In this document: positions 1-5,340 of the stretch, piece by piece
Layout: every line of letters begins with the position of its first letter
How positions within the stretch are numbered: the first letter of the stretch is position 1
Assembly (NCBI GenBank): GCA_959022875.1
Contig: CAUFAM010000034.1
Span: 1-8,574, forward strand
Direction of reading: 5' to 3'
DNA from: an uncultured Oscillospiraceae bacterium
GTDB lineage: Bacteria; Bacillota; Clostridia; Oscillospirales; Oscillospiraceae
Length of the DNA: 8,574 nucleotides
Program-made: the position numbers and the translations under genes
Notes under the pieces: model-generated
Told to the model about the DNA's origin: nothing
What the model saw: only the letters and a program-made list of their open reading frames with translations
Databases searched by the model: none

Positions 1-113
1 TGAAAAACCGCTACACCCCCGCCGGGGTAGAGACCGAGCTGCTGCCCCACATCCCCGACCAGCTATTCGGCCACATTCAGGAGGCCGCGGAGCACTTAAA
101 GTCCATTTTGTAA
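1..113 (+). CDS. C-terminal end of an unidentified protein (partial)
   Basis: An open frame enters from the left edge (first complete codon at 3) and stops at TAA 111-113, giving 36 visible residues that end in HLKSIL. The visible part is a short, mildly acidic stretch containing a likely terminal helix (EAAEHLKSIL). I see no recognisable motif and do not assign a family. It lies 20 bases before the ATG of the flavodoxin-like gene on the same strand, with no terminator between, so the two are probably cotranscribed. The codon at the window edge reads ?TG, so a tiny gene starting there cannot be excluded, but the tail of a longer protein is much more likely. Confidence 0.6.
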   Translation, partial: KNRYTPAGVETELLPHIPDQLFGHIQEAAEHLKSIL

Positions 114-133
114 GTTTGTAAGAAGGTGACCTT

Positions 134-1195
134 ATGTCCCTTGTCGTCATTCACCCCACCCCCGATGCCGCCTGGGCAGACATGCGCCTGGAGGGAGTCC
201 TTCGGTACGCCCTGGAGGGCCGGGAGGTGCGGGTACTCTGCCGGGCGGAGGAGCTGGAGGGGTTGGAGGGAGAAAAGCTTCTCTTTGCCGTCCCTTTGGG
301 AGAGGCGGGCATTAACCTGGAGTATACCCGAATGCTCCTCCATCTGCGCACCCACCCCAATCTGCTGCAAGGATGTACCGCCGCGCTGCTGGTAGACGGG
401 GCGGGAGAACTTTACACCAAGTCGGTGGGGGCAGAGCTGGCCCTGGCTCTAAGCCGGTCCGGCTGCGCCCTGCTGGGCCGTCCCCTGGTGGAGGGCACCG
501 GCTCCCTGGCTAACTTTGCCGTCCAGGCCAAAAATTTAAATACCGACCTGCCGGGGGCCTACCGGGCCGCCGCAAAGGAGTTGGTGGAGCGGCTGATGTG
601 CGAGGTCTTTCCCAAGCGCACCCGGCCCAAGCTCCTGGCCCTGCACGCCTCCAGCCACCACACCTCCAACACCATGGCCCTGTGGGCCAGGGTAAAAAGC
701 TCCCTGGAGGACTGCTGTGACATCCGGGAGATTGGCCTTCGCAACGGCACCCTGTCCGACTGCTCCGGCTGTCCCTACACCATGTGCCTACACTTCGGGG
801 AGCGGGGCGGCTGCTTCTACGGCGGAGTCATGCAGGAGGAGGTCTACCCCGCTGTGCGGGAGGCGGACGCCCTGGTACTGCTGTGTCCCAACTACAACGA
901 CGCCCTCTCCGCCAACCTCACCGCCTTTATTAACCGCCTCACCGCCCTGTTCCGCCAGACCCGCTTTTATGACAAGGCGGTCTTTGCCCTGGTGGTGTCC
1001 GGCTACTCCGGCGGGGACATTCTGGCCCGGCAGGTTATCTCTGCCATGAACATGAACAAATCCTTCTACCTCCCCCAGCACTTTGCCCTCGTGGAAACGG
1101 CCAACGCCCCCGGTGAGGCTATGGCCCTGCCGGGCATTGAAGCGCGGCTGGAGGCCTTTTCCCAGAATATCCGCGCCACCCTTCTGGCCCAATAA
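134..1195 (+). CDS. Flavodoxin-fold NAD(P)H-dependent oxidoreductase-like protein with extra N-terminal domain
   Basis: The product has 353 residues. The C-terminal half (about 165-350) has the layout of the NADPH-dependent FMN reductase/flavodoxin superfamily: a beta strand (KLLALHASS, 166-174) followed by a Ser/Thr/Asn-rich FMN-phosphate loop (SSHHTSNT, 173-180), a cysteine cluster (C210, C213, C218, C227), then the segment CPNYNDALSANLTAFINR (251-268), which corresponds to the family's 'SPvY..s.s..lKaFiDR' region. It probably binds FMN; substrate and partner cannot be read. Family members are usually about 180-220 residues, so the first 160 residues are extra. They read like a degenerate second flavodoxin-like domain with no phosphate loop. 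The ATG at 134 is chosen because AAGGTG (123-128) lies 5 bases upstream. The protein is cytoplasmic, with no signal peptide. The gene follows the partial upstream gene closely and ends at the hairpin 1203-1234. Superfamily assignment is fairly secure; specific function is unknown. Confidence 0.75.
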   Translation: MSLVVIHPTPDAAWADMRLEGVLRYALEGREVRVLCRAEELEGLEGEKLLFAVPLGEAGINLEYTRMLLHLRTHPNLLQGCTAALLVDGAGELYTKSVGAELALALSRSGCALLGRPLVEGTGSLANFAVQAKNLNTDLPGAYRAAAKELVERLMCEVFPKRTRPKLLALHASSHHTSNTMALWARVKSSLEDCCDIREIGLRNGTLSDCSGCPYTMCLHFGERGGCFYGGVMQEEVYPAVREADALVLLCPNYNDALSANLTAFINRLTALFRQTRFYDKAVFALVVSGYSGGDILARQVISAMNMNKSFYLPQHFALVETANAPGEAMALPGIEARLEAFSQNIRATLLAQ

Positions 1196-1202
1196 CACAC
1201 AA

Positions 1203-1234
1203 AAACCCGCCCGGGGAACTCCCCGGGCGGGTTT
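1203..1234. terminator. Bidirectional intrinsic terminator between convergent genes
   Basis: A perfect 14-bp stem (arms 1203-1216 and 1221-1234) closes on a 4-base loop AACT. The AAA/TTT ends of the arms and the A-run before it (1201-1205) give a U-rich tail in both directions. It begins 7 bases after the flavodoxin-like gene stop on the plus strand and lies about 15 bases past the stop of the M23 gene on the minus strand, so it can end both transcripts. Confidence 0.9.
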
Positions 1235-1249
1235 GCTTTCTGCCATTGG

Positions 1250-2005
1250 TCAGTCCAGATACTCCTTGGGATCCACCTGTACCCCATTGAGAATGGTCTC
1301 CAGGTGTACATGGGGCTCCACCCCTACCTCGGCAATGGCGGTTCCCCCTACGGTACCCAGCACCGAGCCAATCTCCACCGAATCCCCCTCGGCCACAGCC
1401 GTCTCAGGAGCGAGGTTGCTGTACCAGGACTGAAGGCCGCCGCCGTGGTCCACTACTACCGTAGTGCCCATCAGATCGTCGTCATAGACCTGGGCCACCG
1501 TCCCGGCGCTGAGGGACAGCACCTGCACCCCCTGGGCGGCGGCAATGTCCAGCCCGCCGTGGGTACGCCAGTCCCCCATGGTGGGGTCAAGGGAGAGGGT
1601 CTCCACGCTGAAGTCCCGCAGCACCGCCCCCTTTACCGGCCAGGTGAACACCTCCGACAGGGTGCTCTCCGACATCTCCTGGGTTTCCGGCTCCTCCTGG
1701 GCCTGCTTTACCGGCTCAGGGTCATCCTCCTGCACCGGCGCGGCCGTCTGCTCCTCCTGGGTAGAGGAGGGCTGCGTCTGAACCGGGGGCACCACCGGGG
1801 TCACCGGCCGCTGCACGCTCTGGTCGGGAACAGTCACCGACGCATCTCCCCCCGCCTGGGCGGACAGGCCCGTATCCAGCGCCACCGTCTGGAGCAGGTA
1901 ATAGCCCGAAATCCCTATGGCGGCCACGCACAGGAACAGGACGATGTAGAAGCCCTTCCCCAGCATGAAGTCGCCCAGCTTTTTCATAAAGTCTTGGTTT
2001 TTCAC
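1250..2005 (-). CDS. spoIIQ: Membrane-anchored M23 (LytM-fold) protein, SpoIIQ-like
   Basis: The product has 251 residues. A short cytoplasmic N-terminus (1-17) precedes one membrane segment (about 18-40, FYIVLFLCVAAIGISGYYLL), then a Pro/Gln/Glu-rich linker (about 55-112) and a C-terminal M23 domain (about 118-251). The zinc-site motifs are present: H149-x3-D153 and H232-x-H234. The position where active family members usually carry the 'YxHL' histidine reads YSNL (N197). One membrane anchor, low-complexity spacer and LytM domain is the layout of SpoIIQ, the forespore protein that partners SpoIIIAH across the intermembrane space during engulfment. Clostridial SpoIIQ commonly retains the HxxxD motif that the Bacillus subtilis protein has lost. 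The start is GTG at 2005, supported by GGAGGT (complement of 2012-2017) 6 bases upstream. A sigma-F-like promoter just upstream fits SpoIIQ, but there is no neighbouring sporulation gene. The alternative is a general M23 cell-wall hydrolase. Fold is certain; the SpoIIQ name is an inference. Confidence 0.8.
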   Translation of the reverse strand: MKNQDFMKKLGDFMLGKGFYIVLFLCVAAIGISGYYLLQTVALDTGLSAQAGGDASVTVPDQSVQRPVTPVVPPVQTQPSSTQEEQTAAPVQEDDPEPVKQAQEEPETQEMSESTLSEVFTWPVKGAVLRDFSVETLSLDPTMGDWRTHGGLDIAAAQGVQVLSLSAGTVAQVYDDDLMGTTVVVDHGGGLQSWYSNLAPETAVAEGDSVEIGSVLGTVGGTAIAEVGVEPHVHLETILNGVQVDPKEYLD

Positions 2006-2024
2006 AAAACCACCTCCGAAGGCT

Positions 2025-2053
2025 ATTGTGGACAGGCCCTTTGGCCCTTATAC
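2025..2053 (-). promoter_or_regulatory. Sigma-F-like promoter of the M23/spoIIQ-like gene
   Basis: On the minus strand a GTATA -35 element (complement of 2049-2053) is followed after 15 bases by GTCCACAAT (complement of 2025-2033). The forespore sigma-F consensus as I recall it is GyATA, about 15-16 bases, then GGnnAnAAT; only the second G of the -10 is off. The predicted start near 2018 leaves a very short leader of about 13 bases with GGAGGT almost at the 5' end. No comparable sigma-A promoter is evident upstream of this gene. Confidence 0.45.
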
Positions 2054-2077
2054 CTTTTTGCCAAAATTTTTCCACAA

Positions 2078-2106
2078 TGGACGCAGGGGGCTTTTTGTGC
2101 TATACT
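2078..2106 (+). promoter_or_regulatory. Housekeeping promoter of the M16 protease gene
   Basis: A -35-like TGGACG (2078-2083, 4 of 6 to TTGACA) and a -10 TATACT (2101-2106, 5 of 6) are separated by 17 bases. TGC directly before the -10 makes it an extended -10 element. The predicted start is near 2113, giving a leader of about 30 bases before the ATG at 2142. Confidence 0.7.
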
Positions 2107-2130
2107 GCACCCAAACGTATGCGGTTATCC

Positions 2131-2136
2131 AGGAGG
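2131..2136 (+). promoter_or_regulatory. Ribosome binding site that fixes the M16 protease start
   Basis: AGGAGG lies 5 bases before the ATG at 2142. The frame is open back to 1965, but the promoter at 2078-2106 lies inside that extension, so the 2142 start is preferred. Confidence 0.85.
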
Positions 2137-2141
2137 TTTCT

Positions 2142-3395
2142 ATGTACCAACAGATTACCTTGCCCAACGGGGCCCGGCTCCTCACCCAGCACCTGCCCCA
2201 GGCTCAGTCCGCCGCCCTGGGCTTTTTTGTAAGGGTGGGCTCCCGCCACGAAGCCCCTTCGGAAAACGGCGCCGCCCACTTTATTGAGCACATGCTCTTC
2301 AAAGGCACCGCCCGGCGCTCAGCCACTCAACTGGCCCGGGACATGGACGCCATCGGCGGGCAGTTCAACGCCTACACTACCAAGGAGCACACCTGCTTTC
2401 ACGCCCGCACCCTGGGCAGCCATCTGGACCGGGGGCTGGACATCCTCTCCGATATGCTCTTCCACTCCCGCTTTGCCCAGGAGGATGTGGATCTGGAACG
2501 GGGGGTGATTCTGGAAGAGATCGACATGTATGAGGATACCCCGGAGGATTTGGTGGCCGAGCGGCTGTCTGCCGCCGTCTACAAGGGCACCGCCCTGGCC
2601 CGGCCCATCCTGGGCCGCCAGTCCACCCTGGCCCATATGACCGGGGAGTGGCTGGACAAGTGGCAGAAGGAGCACTACCACGCGGGCAATCTGGTGGCCT
2701 CCCTGGCCGGAAACTTTACGGAGGGCCAGGTACAAAAGCTTGCCGATCTGCTGTCCTCCCTGGAGCCGGGGAAGCCATCCTCCATCACCCCCGTCTCCTA
2801 CCGCCCCGCCGTCACCGTCAAAAAGAAGGCCATTGAGCAAAACCACCTGATTCTGGCCTTTCCCGCCCCCAATTATCTGGATGAGCGCCGCCAGCAGGTG
2901 GCCATGCTCAACGCCCTGCTGGGGGGCGGCTGCTCCTCCCGGCTCTTCCAGCAGCTGCGGGAGCAGCGGGGACTGTGCTACACCGTCTACTCCTATGTAT
3001 CCGACCACCAGGACACCGGCCTTCTGGGGGTCTATGTGGGCCTCAACCTGGAACAGGAGCGTGCCGCCCTGGATCTGGTGCGGGATGTGGTTTCTGACCT
3101 GGCCGACCACGGCCCCACCCAGGAGGAGGTGGACCGGGTCCGGGAGCAGGCCAAGGCCAATCTGCTCATGGGCACCGAATCGGTCCAGGCCCGGATGAGC
3201 CACCTGGGCGGCTCCGCCCTTTTGTACGGCAAGGTCCGGGAGACAGAGGAGCTGGTGGCGCTCTATGACGCCGTCACCCGGGAGCAGCTCCGGGACTTGG
3301 CCGGGGAGATCTTCCGGATGACCGATGCCTCCCTGTCCGCCGTGGGCCGGGTCGCCCCCGCCCAGGACTACGCCGCCTGGCTGGGCCGGGCATAA
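2142..3395 (+). CDS. M16 family zinc metalloprotease (MlpA/YmxG-like)
   Basis: The 417-residue product is a single-unit M16 (pitrilysin/mitochondrial processing peptidase) protease, the usual length for the short bacterial form. The inverted zinc motif HxxEH is at H46-E49-H50 (HFIEHMLFKG). The third zinc ligand is E126 in GVILEEIDMYEDTPEDL, 76 residues after H50, the spacing typical of this family. The C-terminal inactive half (about 170-415) carries the conserved substrate-clamp region RGLCYTVYSYVSDHQDTG (276-293). There is no signal peptide, so it should be cytoplasmic. The closest well-known relative by length and motif is B. subtilis MlpA (YmxG), a regulatory protease. Its usual neighbours (pnp, dut) are absent, so I give no symbol. 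It has its own extended -10 promoter and strong ribosome binding site, and its transcript ends at the hairpin 3405-3466. Family is certain, substrate unknown. Confidence 0.93.
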   Translation: MYQQITLPNGARLLTQHLPQAQSAALGFFVRVGSRHEAPSENGAAHFIEHMLFKGTARRSATQLARDMDAIGGQFNAYTTKEHTCFHARTLGSHLDRGLDILSDMLFHSRFAQEDVDLERGVILEEIDMYEDTPEDLVAERLSAAVYKGTALARPILGRQSTLAHMTGEWLDKWQKEHYHAGNLVASLAGNFTEGQVQKLADLLSSLEPGKPSSITPVSYRPAVTVKKKAIEQNHLILAFPAPNYLDERRQQVAMLNALLGGGCSSRLFQQLREQRGLCYTVYSYVSDHQDTGLLGVYVGLNLEQERAALDLVRDVVSDLADHGPTQEEVDRVREQAKANLLMGTESVQARMSHLGGSALLYGKVRETEELVALYDAVTREQLRDLAGEIFRMTDASLSAVGRVAPAQDYAAWLGRA

Positions 3396-3404
3396 AAGCA
3401 GTAT

Positions 3405-3466
3405 AAAAAGCCGCCCCTTCGGTTACACTGGTACTAAACCAAATTTTACCGAAAGGGCGGTTTTTT
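3405..3466 (+). terminator. Intrinsic terminator of the M16 gene, abutting the CBS gene start
   Basis: The arms 3411-3423 and 3448-3460 pair at 12 of 13 positions (one C-A mismatch) around a 24-base loop. Six T residues follow at 3461-3466, and an A-run at 3405-3409 can extend the stem. The T-run is directly followed by the ATG of the CBS gene at 3467, so the hairpin is both the 3' end of one gene and the leader of the next. Confidence 0.75.
3452..3457 (+). promoter_or_regulatory. Weak ribosome binding site of the CBS gene inside the terminator stem
   Basis: The only plausible Shine-Dalgarno match before the ATG at 3467 is the purine run AAAGGG (with the preceding G at 3451), 9 bases upstream. 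It sits in the 3' arm of the terminator hairpin and would be hidden when the hairpin forms. Confidence 0.45.
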
Positions 3467-3895
3467 ATGCAGGTAAAAGATTTGATGAACCCTAGCGTCA
3501 TCACCATCGAGCCGGGCTCCTCCGCGTCCCTGGCCGCCCGGCTCATCAGCCGGCACAATGTGGGTTCCCTCCCCGTGTGCGGGGACGACCGGCGCCTCCG
3601 GGGGGTGGTCACCGACCGGGACATTGTGCTGCGGTGCATCGCCGCCGAGGAGGACCCGGCCCAGACCCCGGTGCGGGACATTATGACCCGCAGCTGCGCC
3701 ACCGTCTCTCCTCAGGATGACTGCCGGGAGGCCACACGGCTTATGGCCCTGCACCAGGTGCGCCGTCTGCCCGTGGTGGAGGGGGGCAAGCTGGTGGGGG
3801 TCATCTCCCTGGGAGATGTGGCCCGCAGCGGCCGCTTTGATATGGAAGCGGCCCAGACCCTGTGCGAGATTTCAGAAAATGTCATTGTGCGCTGA
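3467..3895 (+). CDS. Two-CBS-domain protein
   Basis: The product has 142 residues, essentially just a CBS pair (Bateman module). CBS1 spans about 1-58 (MQVKDLMNPSVITIEPG, then GVVTDRDIVLR at 46-56) and CBS2 about 68-122 (VRDIMTRSCATVSPQDD, then GVISLGDVAR at 111-120), with a short C-terminal helix. Both contain the 'G-V-hydrophobic-(T/S)-x-x-D' ending typical of adenosine-nucleotide-binding CBS repeats. Stand-alone pairs of this size include B. subtilis YhcV and YlbB. They are thought to sense ATP, ADP, AMP or SAM, but the partner is usually unknown. The ATG at 3467 is preferred over the in-frame ATG at 3485 because the family normally begins M-x-V-x-D-x-M. There is no catalytic domain and no obvious partner next door. 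It ends at the shared hairpin 3899-3928. Domain call secure, function open. Confidence 0.92.
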   Translation: MQVKDLMNPSVITIEPGSSASLAARLISRHNVGSLPVCGDDRRLRGVVTDRDIVLRCIAAEEDPAQTPVRDIMTRSCATVSPQDDCREATRLMALHQVRRLPVVEGGKLVGVISLGDVARSGRFDMEAAQTLCEISENVIVR

Positions 3896-3898
3896 AAC

Positions 3899-3928
3899 GG
3901 CCCGCTGTCCCAAACTGGACAGCGGGCC
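3899..3928. terminator. Bidirectional terminator between CBS gene and rluD operon
   Basis: A perfect 12-bp stem (3899-3910 with 3917-3928) has the 6-base loop CAAACT. On the plus strand it is followed by a T-rich tail (TTAGTTTATTT), good for ending the CBS transcript. On the minus strand it begins 5 bases after the rluD stop, but the tail there is only GTTTC, so termination of the operon may be weaker. Confidence 0.8.
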
Positions 3929-3933
3929 TTAGT

Positions 3934-4836
3934 TTATTTGTCAATCTGTTTGAGCACGGTCTCAAACCACTCGGGCAGGGGGCACTCCACCTCCACCAGC
4001 TCTCCGGTGGACGGGTGGACAAAGCGCAGCTTCCGGGCGTGGAGGCACTGCCCGGCAAGACCGGGCCAGGGCTTTTTGCTCCCGTAGACCACATCTCCCA
4101 AAAGAGGATGCCCGATGGAGGCCATGTGGACGCGGATCTGGTGGGTGCGTCCGGTCTCCAGGCGGCACTGCACATGGGTATAGCCGGGGTAGCGGCCCAG
4201 CACGGTGTAGTGGGTCACCGCCCGCTTGCCGTTTTTCCGGTCAATGGCCATCTTCTTCCGGTCCACCGGGTGGCGGCCGATGGGGGCGTCCACGGTGCCC
4301 TCGTCCTCCTTCAGCCCACCCACGGTCACCGCCTCATAGGTGCGGGCCAGGGAGTGGTCCTGAAGCTGCTGGGCCAGGGCCAGGTGGGCGCGGTCGTTTT
4401 TGGCGGCAATGATAAGCCCCGAGGTGTCCCGGTCGATGCGGTGGACGATCCCGGGCCGCAGCACTCCGTTGACCCCGGACAGGGAGTCGCCGCAGTGGTA
4501 GAGCAAGGCGTTGACCAGGGTGCCGTCCGGGTGGCCGGGGGCAGGGTGAACCACCAGCCCCACCGGCTTGTTGACCACGATCACGTCCCCATAGACCACG
4601 TCCAGGGGAATGTTCTGAGGCACCACGTCCAGGGGCTCGGGGTCGGGCAGGGTAAGCTCCAGCTCCTCTCCGGAGCTGAGGCGGTCGTTTTTCTTCAACG
4701 GGACGCCGCTCCGCTTCACCATCCCCTGTTCCAGCAGCTTCTGGGCGGCGGAACGGGTCAGGTCTTGGACGCTCCGGGCCAGGAAGGCGTCGGCGCGCTC
4801 CCCGTCCCGGTCAGTGCGCAGGGTGATGTTTGTCAT
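3934..4836 (-). CDS. rluD: RluD-type 23S rRNA pseudouridine synthase
   Basis: The product has 300 residues, normal for the RluA/RluD family. An N-terminal S4 RNA-binding domain covers about 13-62 (ERADAFLARS to SGEELELTLP). The catalytic domain (about 78-295) contains the signature HRIDRDTSGL (132-141) with the nucleophile-equivalent aspartate D135, and the conserved LETGRTHQIRVHM (226-238) and HPLLGDVVYG (243-252). It isomerises uridines to pseudouridine in 23S rRNA; in RluD itself these are in helix 69. The S4 domain and position directly after lspA match the widespread Firmicutes pair lspA-rluD-like gene (lspA-ylyB in B. subtilis). The exact target uridines cannot be told from RluB/C/D-type relatives by eye. 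The ATG at 4836 lies within the end of lspA (26-base overlap) with GAGAAGG just upstream, which suggests translational coupling. It is the last gene of the operon. Confidence 0.93.
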   Translation of the reverse strand: MTNITLRTDRDGERADAFLARSVQDLTRSAAQKLLEQGMVKRSGVPLKKNDRLSSGEELELTLPDPEPLDVVPQNIPLDVVYGDVIVVNKPVGLVVHPAPGHPDGTLVNALLYHCGDSLSGVNGVLRPGIVHRIDRDTSGLIIAAKNDRAHLALAQQLQDHSLARTYEAVTVGGLKEDEGTVDAPIGRHPVDRKKMAIDRKNGKRAVTHYTVLGRYPGYTHVQCRLETGRTHQIRVHMASIGHPLLGDVVYGSKKPWPGLAGQCLHARKLRFVHPSTGELVEVECPLPEWFETVLKQIDK

Positions 4837-5299
4837 GATCCTTCTCCCGGGGCTCCAGCTTGTCCATCAGGAAGAGATAATAGACCGCTGCCGCGATGCC
4901 CCCCACTACCACGCAGATGTCGGCCACATTGAAGACCGCAAAATTCATAAACAGGACGTTGAACATGTCCACCACAAAGCCCCGGAACACCCGGTCAATG
5001 AGGTTTCCCACCGCTCCGGCCAACAGCAGCGCCAGGGTCACCTTTCCCACCGGGTGGCGGAAAAAGTTTTTCCACAGGGCCGCGGCCAGCACCAGGGACA
5101 TGACCAGGGAAATGAGGGCCAGAATCCATGTGTGCTCCGCAAAGAGGGAAAAGGCCGCCCCAGTATTTTCCACATAGGTAAGCTCCACAATGTGGGGAAT
5201 AAAGGGGATGTGGGCGCCCGGTGCAATGTTTTGCAGCACCAGGTACTTGACCAGCTGGTCCAGGGCCACCAGGGCCGCAGTCAGGATAAAATAGGGCAT
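4811..5299 (-). CDS. lspA: Lipoprotein signal peptidase (signal peptidase II)
   Basis: The product has 162 residues, normal for LspA. This inner-membrane aspartyl protease removes the signal peptide of diacylglyceryl-modified prolipoproteins. The four expected membrane segments are visible (about 3-22, 56-76, 87-103, 123-145). Family motifs are present: DQLVKYLV (14-21), ENTGAAFSLF (44-53), GNLIDR (98-103), and the catalytic aspartates D111 (GFVVDMFN) and D127 (FNVADI). The start is the ATG at 5299, with GGAGG 7 bases upstream; an in-frame extension to 5350 has no support and would overlap the preceding gene. The last 12 residues form a charged tail with four histidines (H155, H158, H159, H162), encoded where the gene overlaps rluD. 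It lies 41 bases after the helicase-loader gene on the same strand with no terminator between, so it is probably in the same operon. Confidence 0.96.
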   Translation of the reverse strand: MPYFILTAALVALDQLVKYLVLQNIAPGAHIPFIPHIVELTYVENTGAAFSLFAEHTWILALISLVMSLVLAAALWKNFFRHPVGKVTLALLLAGAVGNLIDRVFRGFVVDMFNVLFMNFAVFNVADICVVVGGIAAAVYYLFLMDKLEPREKDHDKHHPAH

Positions 5300-5306
5300 G
5301 GAAAAT

Positions 5307-5311
5307 CCTCC
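5307..5311 (-). promoter_or_regulatory. Ribosome binding site that fixes the lspA start
   Basis: GGAGG (complement of 5307-5311) lies 7 bases before the ATG at 5299. This decides for the 162-residue product, which begins MPYFILTAAL as LspA proteins do. Confidence 0.85.
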
Positions 5312-5340
5312 GCAGTTTTGTCTTTCTGTGGGCTGCCGGA

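Noticed and set aside
1965..2141. Extension of the M16 protease by 59 residues to an upstream start
   Set aside because: The extension overlaps the start of the divergent M23 gene and contains the extended -10 promoter 2078-2106; the AGGAGG before 2142 gives the family-typical N-terminus.
2319..3203. Long open frame on the minus strand opposite the M16 gene
   Set aside because: It is an antisense shadow in GC-rich DNA: Gly/His/Val/Gln-rich, without domain features, fully inside a conserved gene.
3862..4932. Long plus-strand open frame opposite rluD and the end of lspA
   Set aside because: Composition (Gly, His, Val, Gln) is that of an antisense frame, with no motif; the minus-strand genes have clear catalytic motifs.
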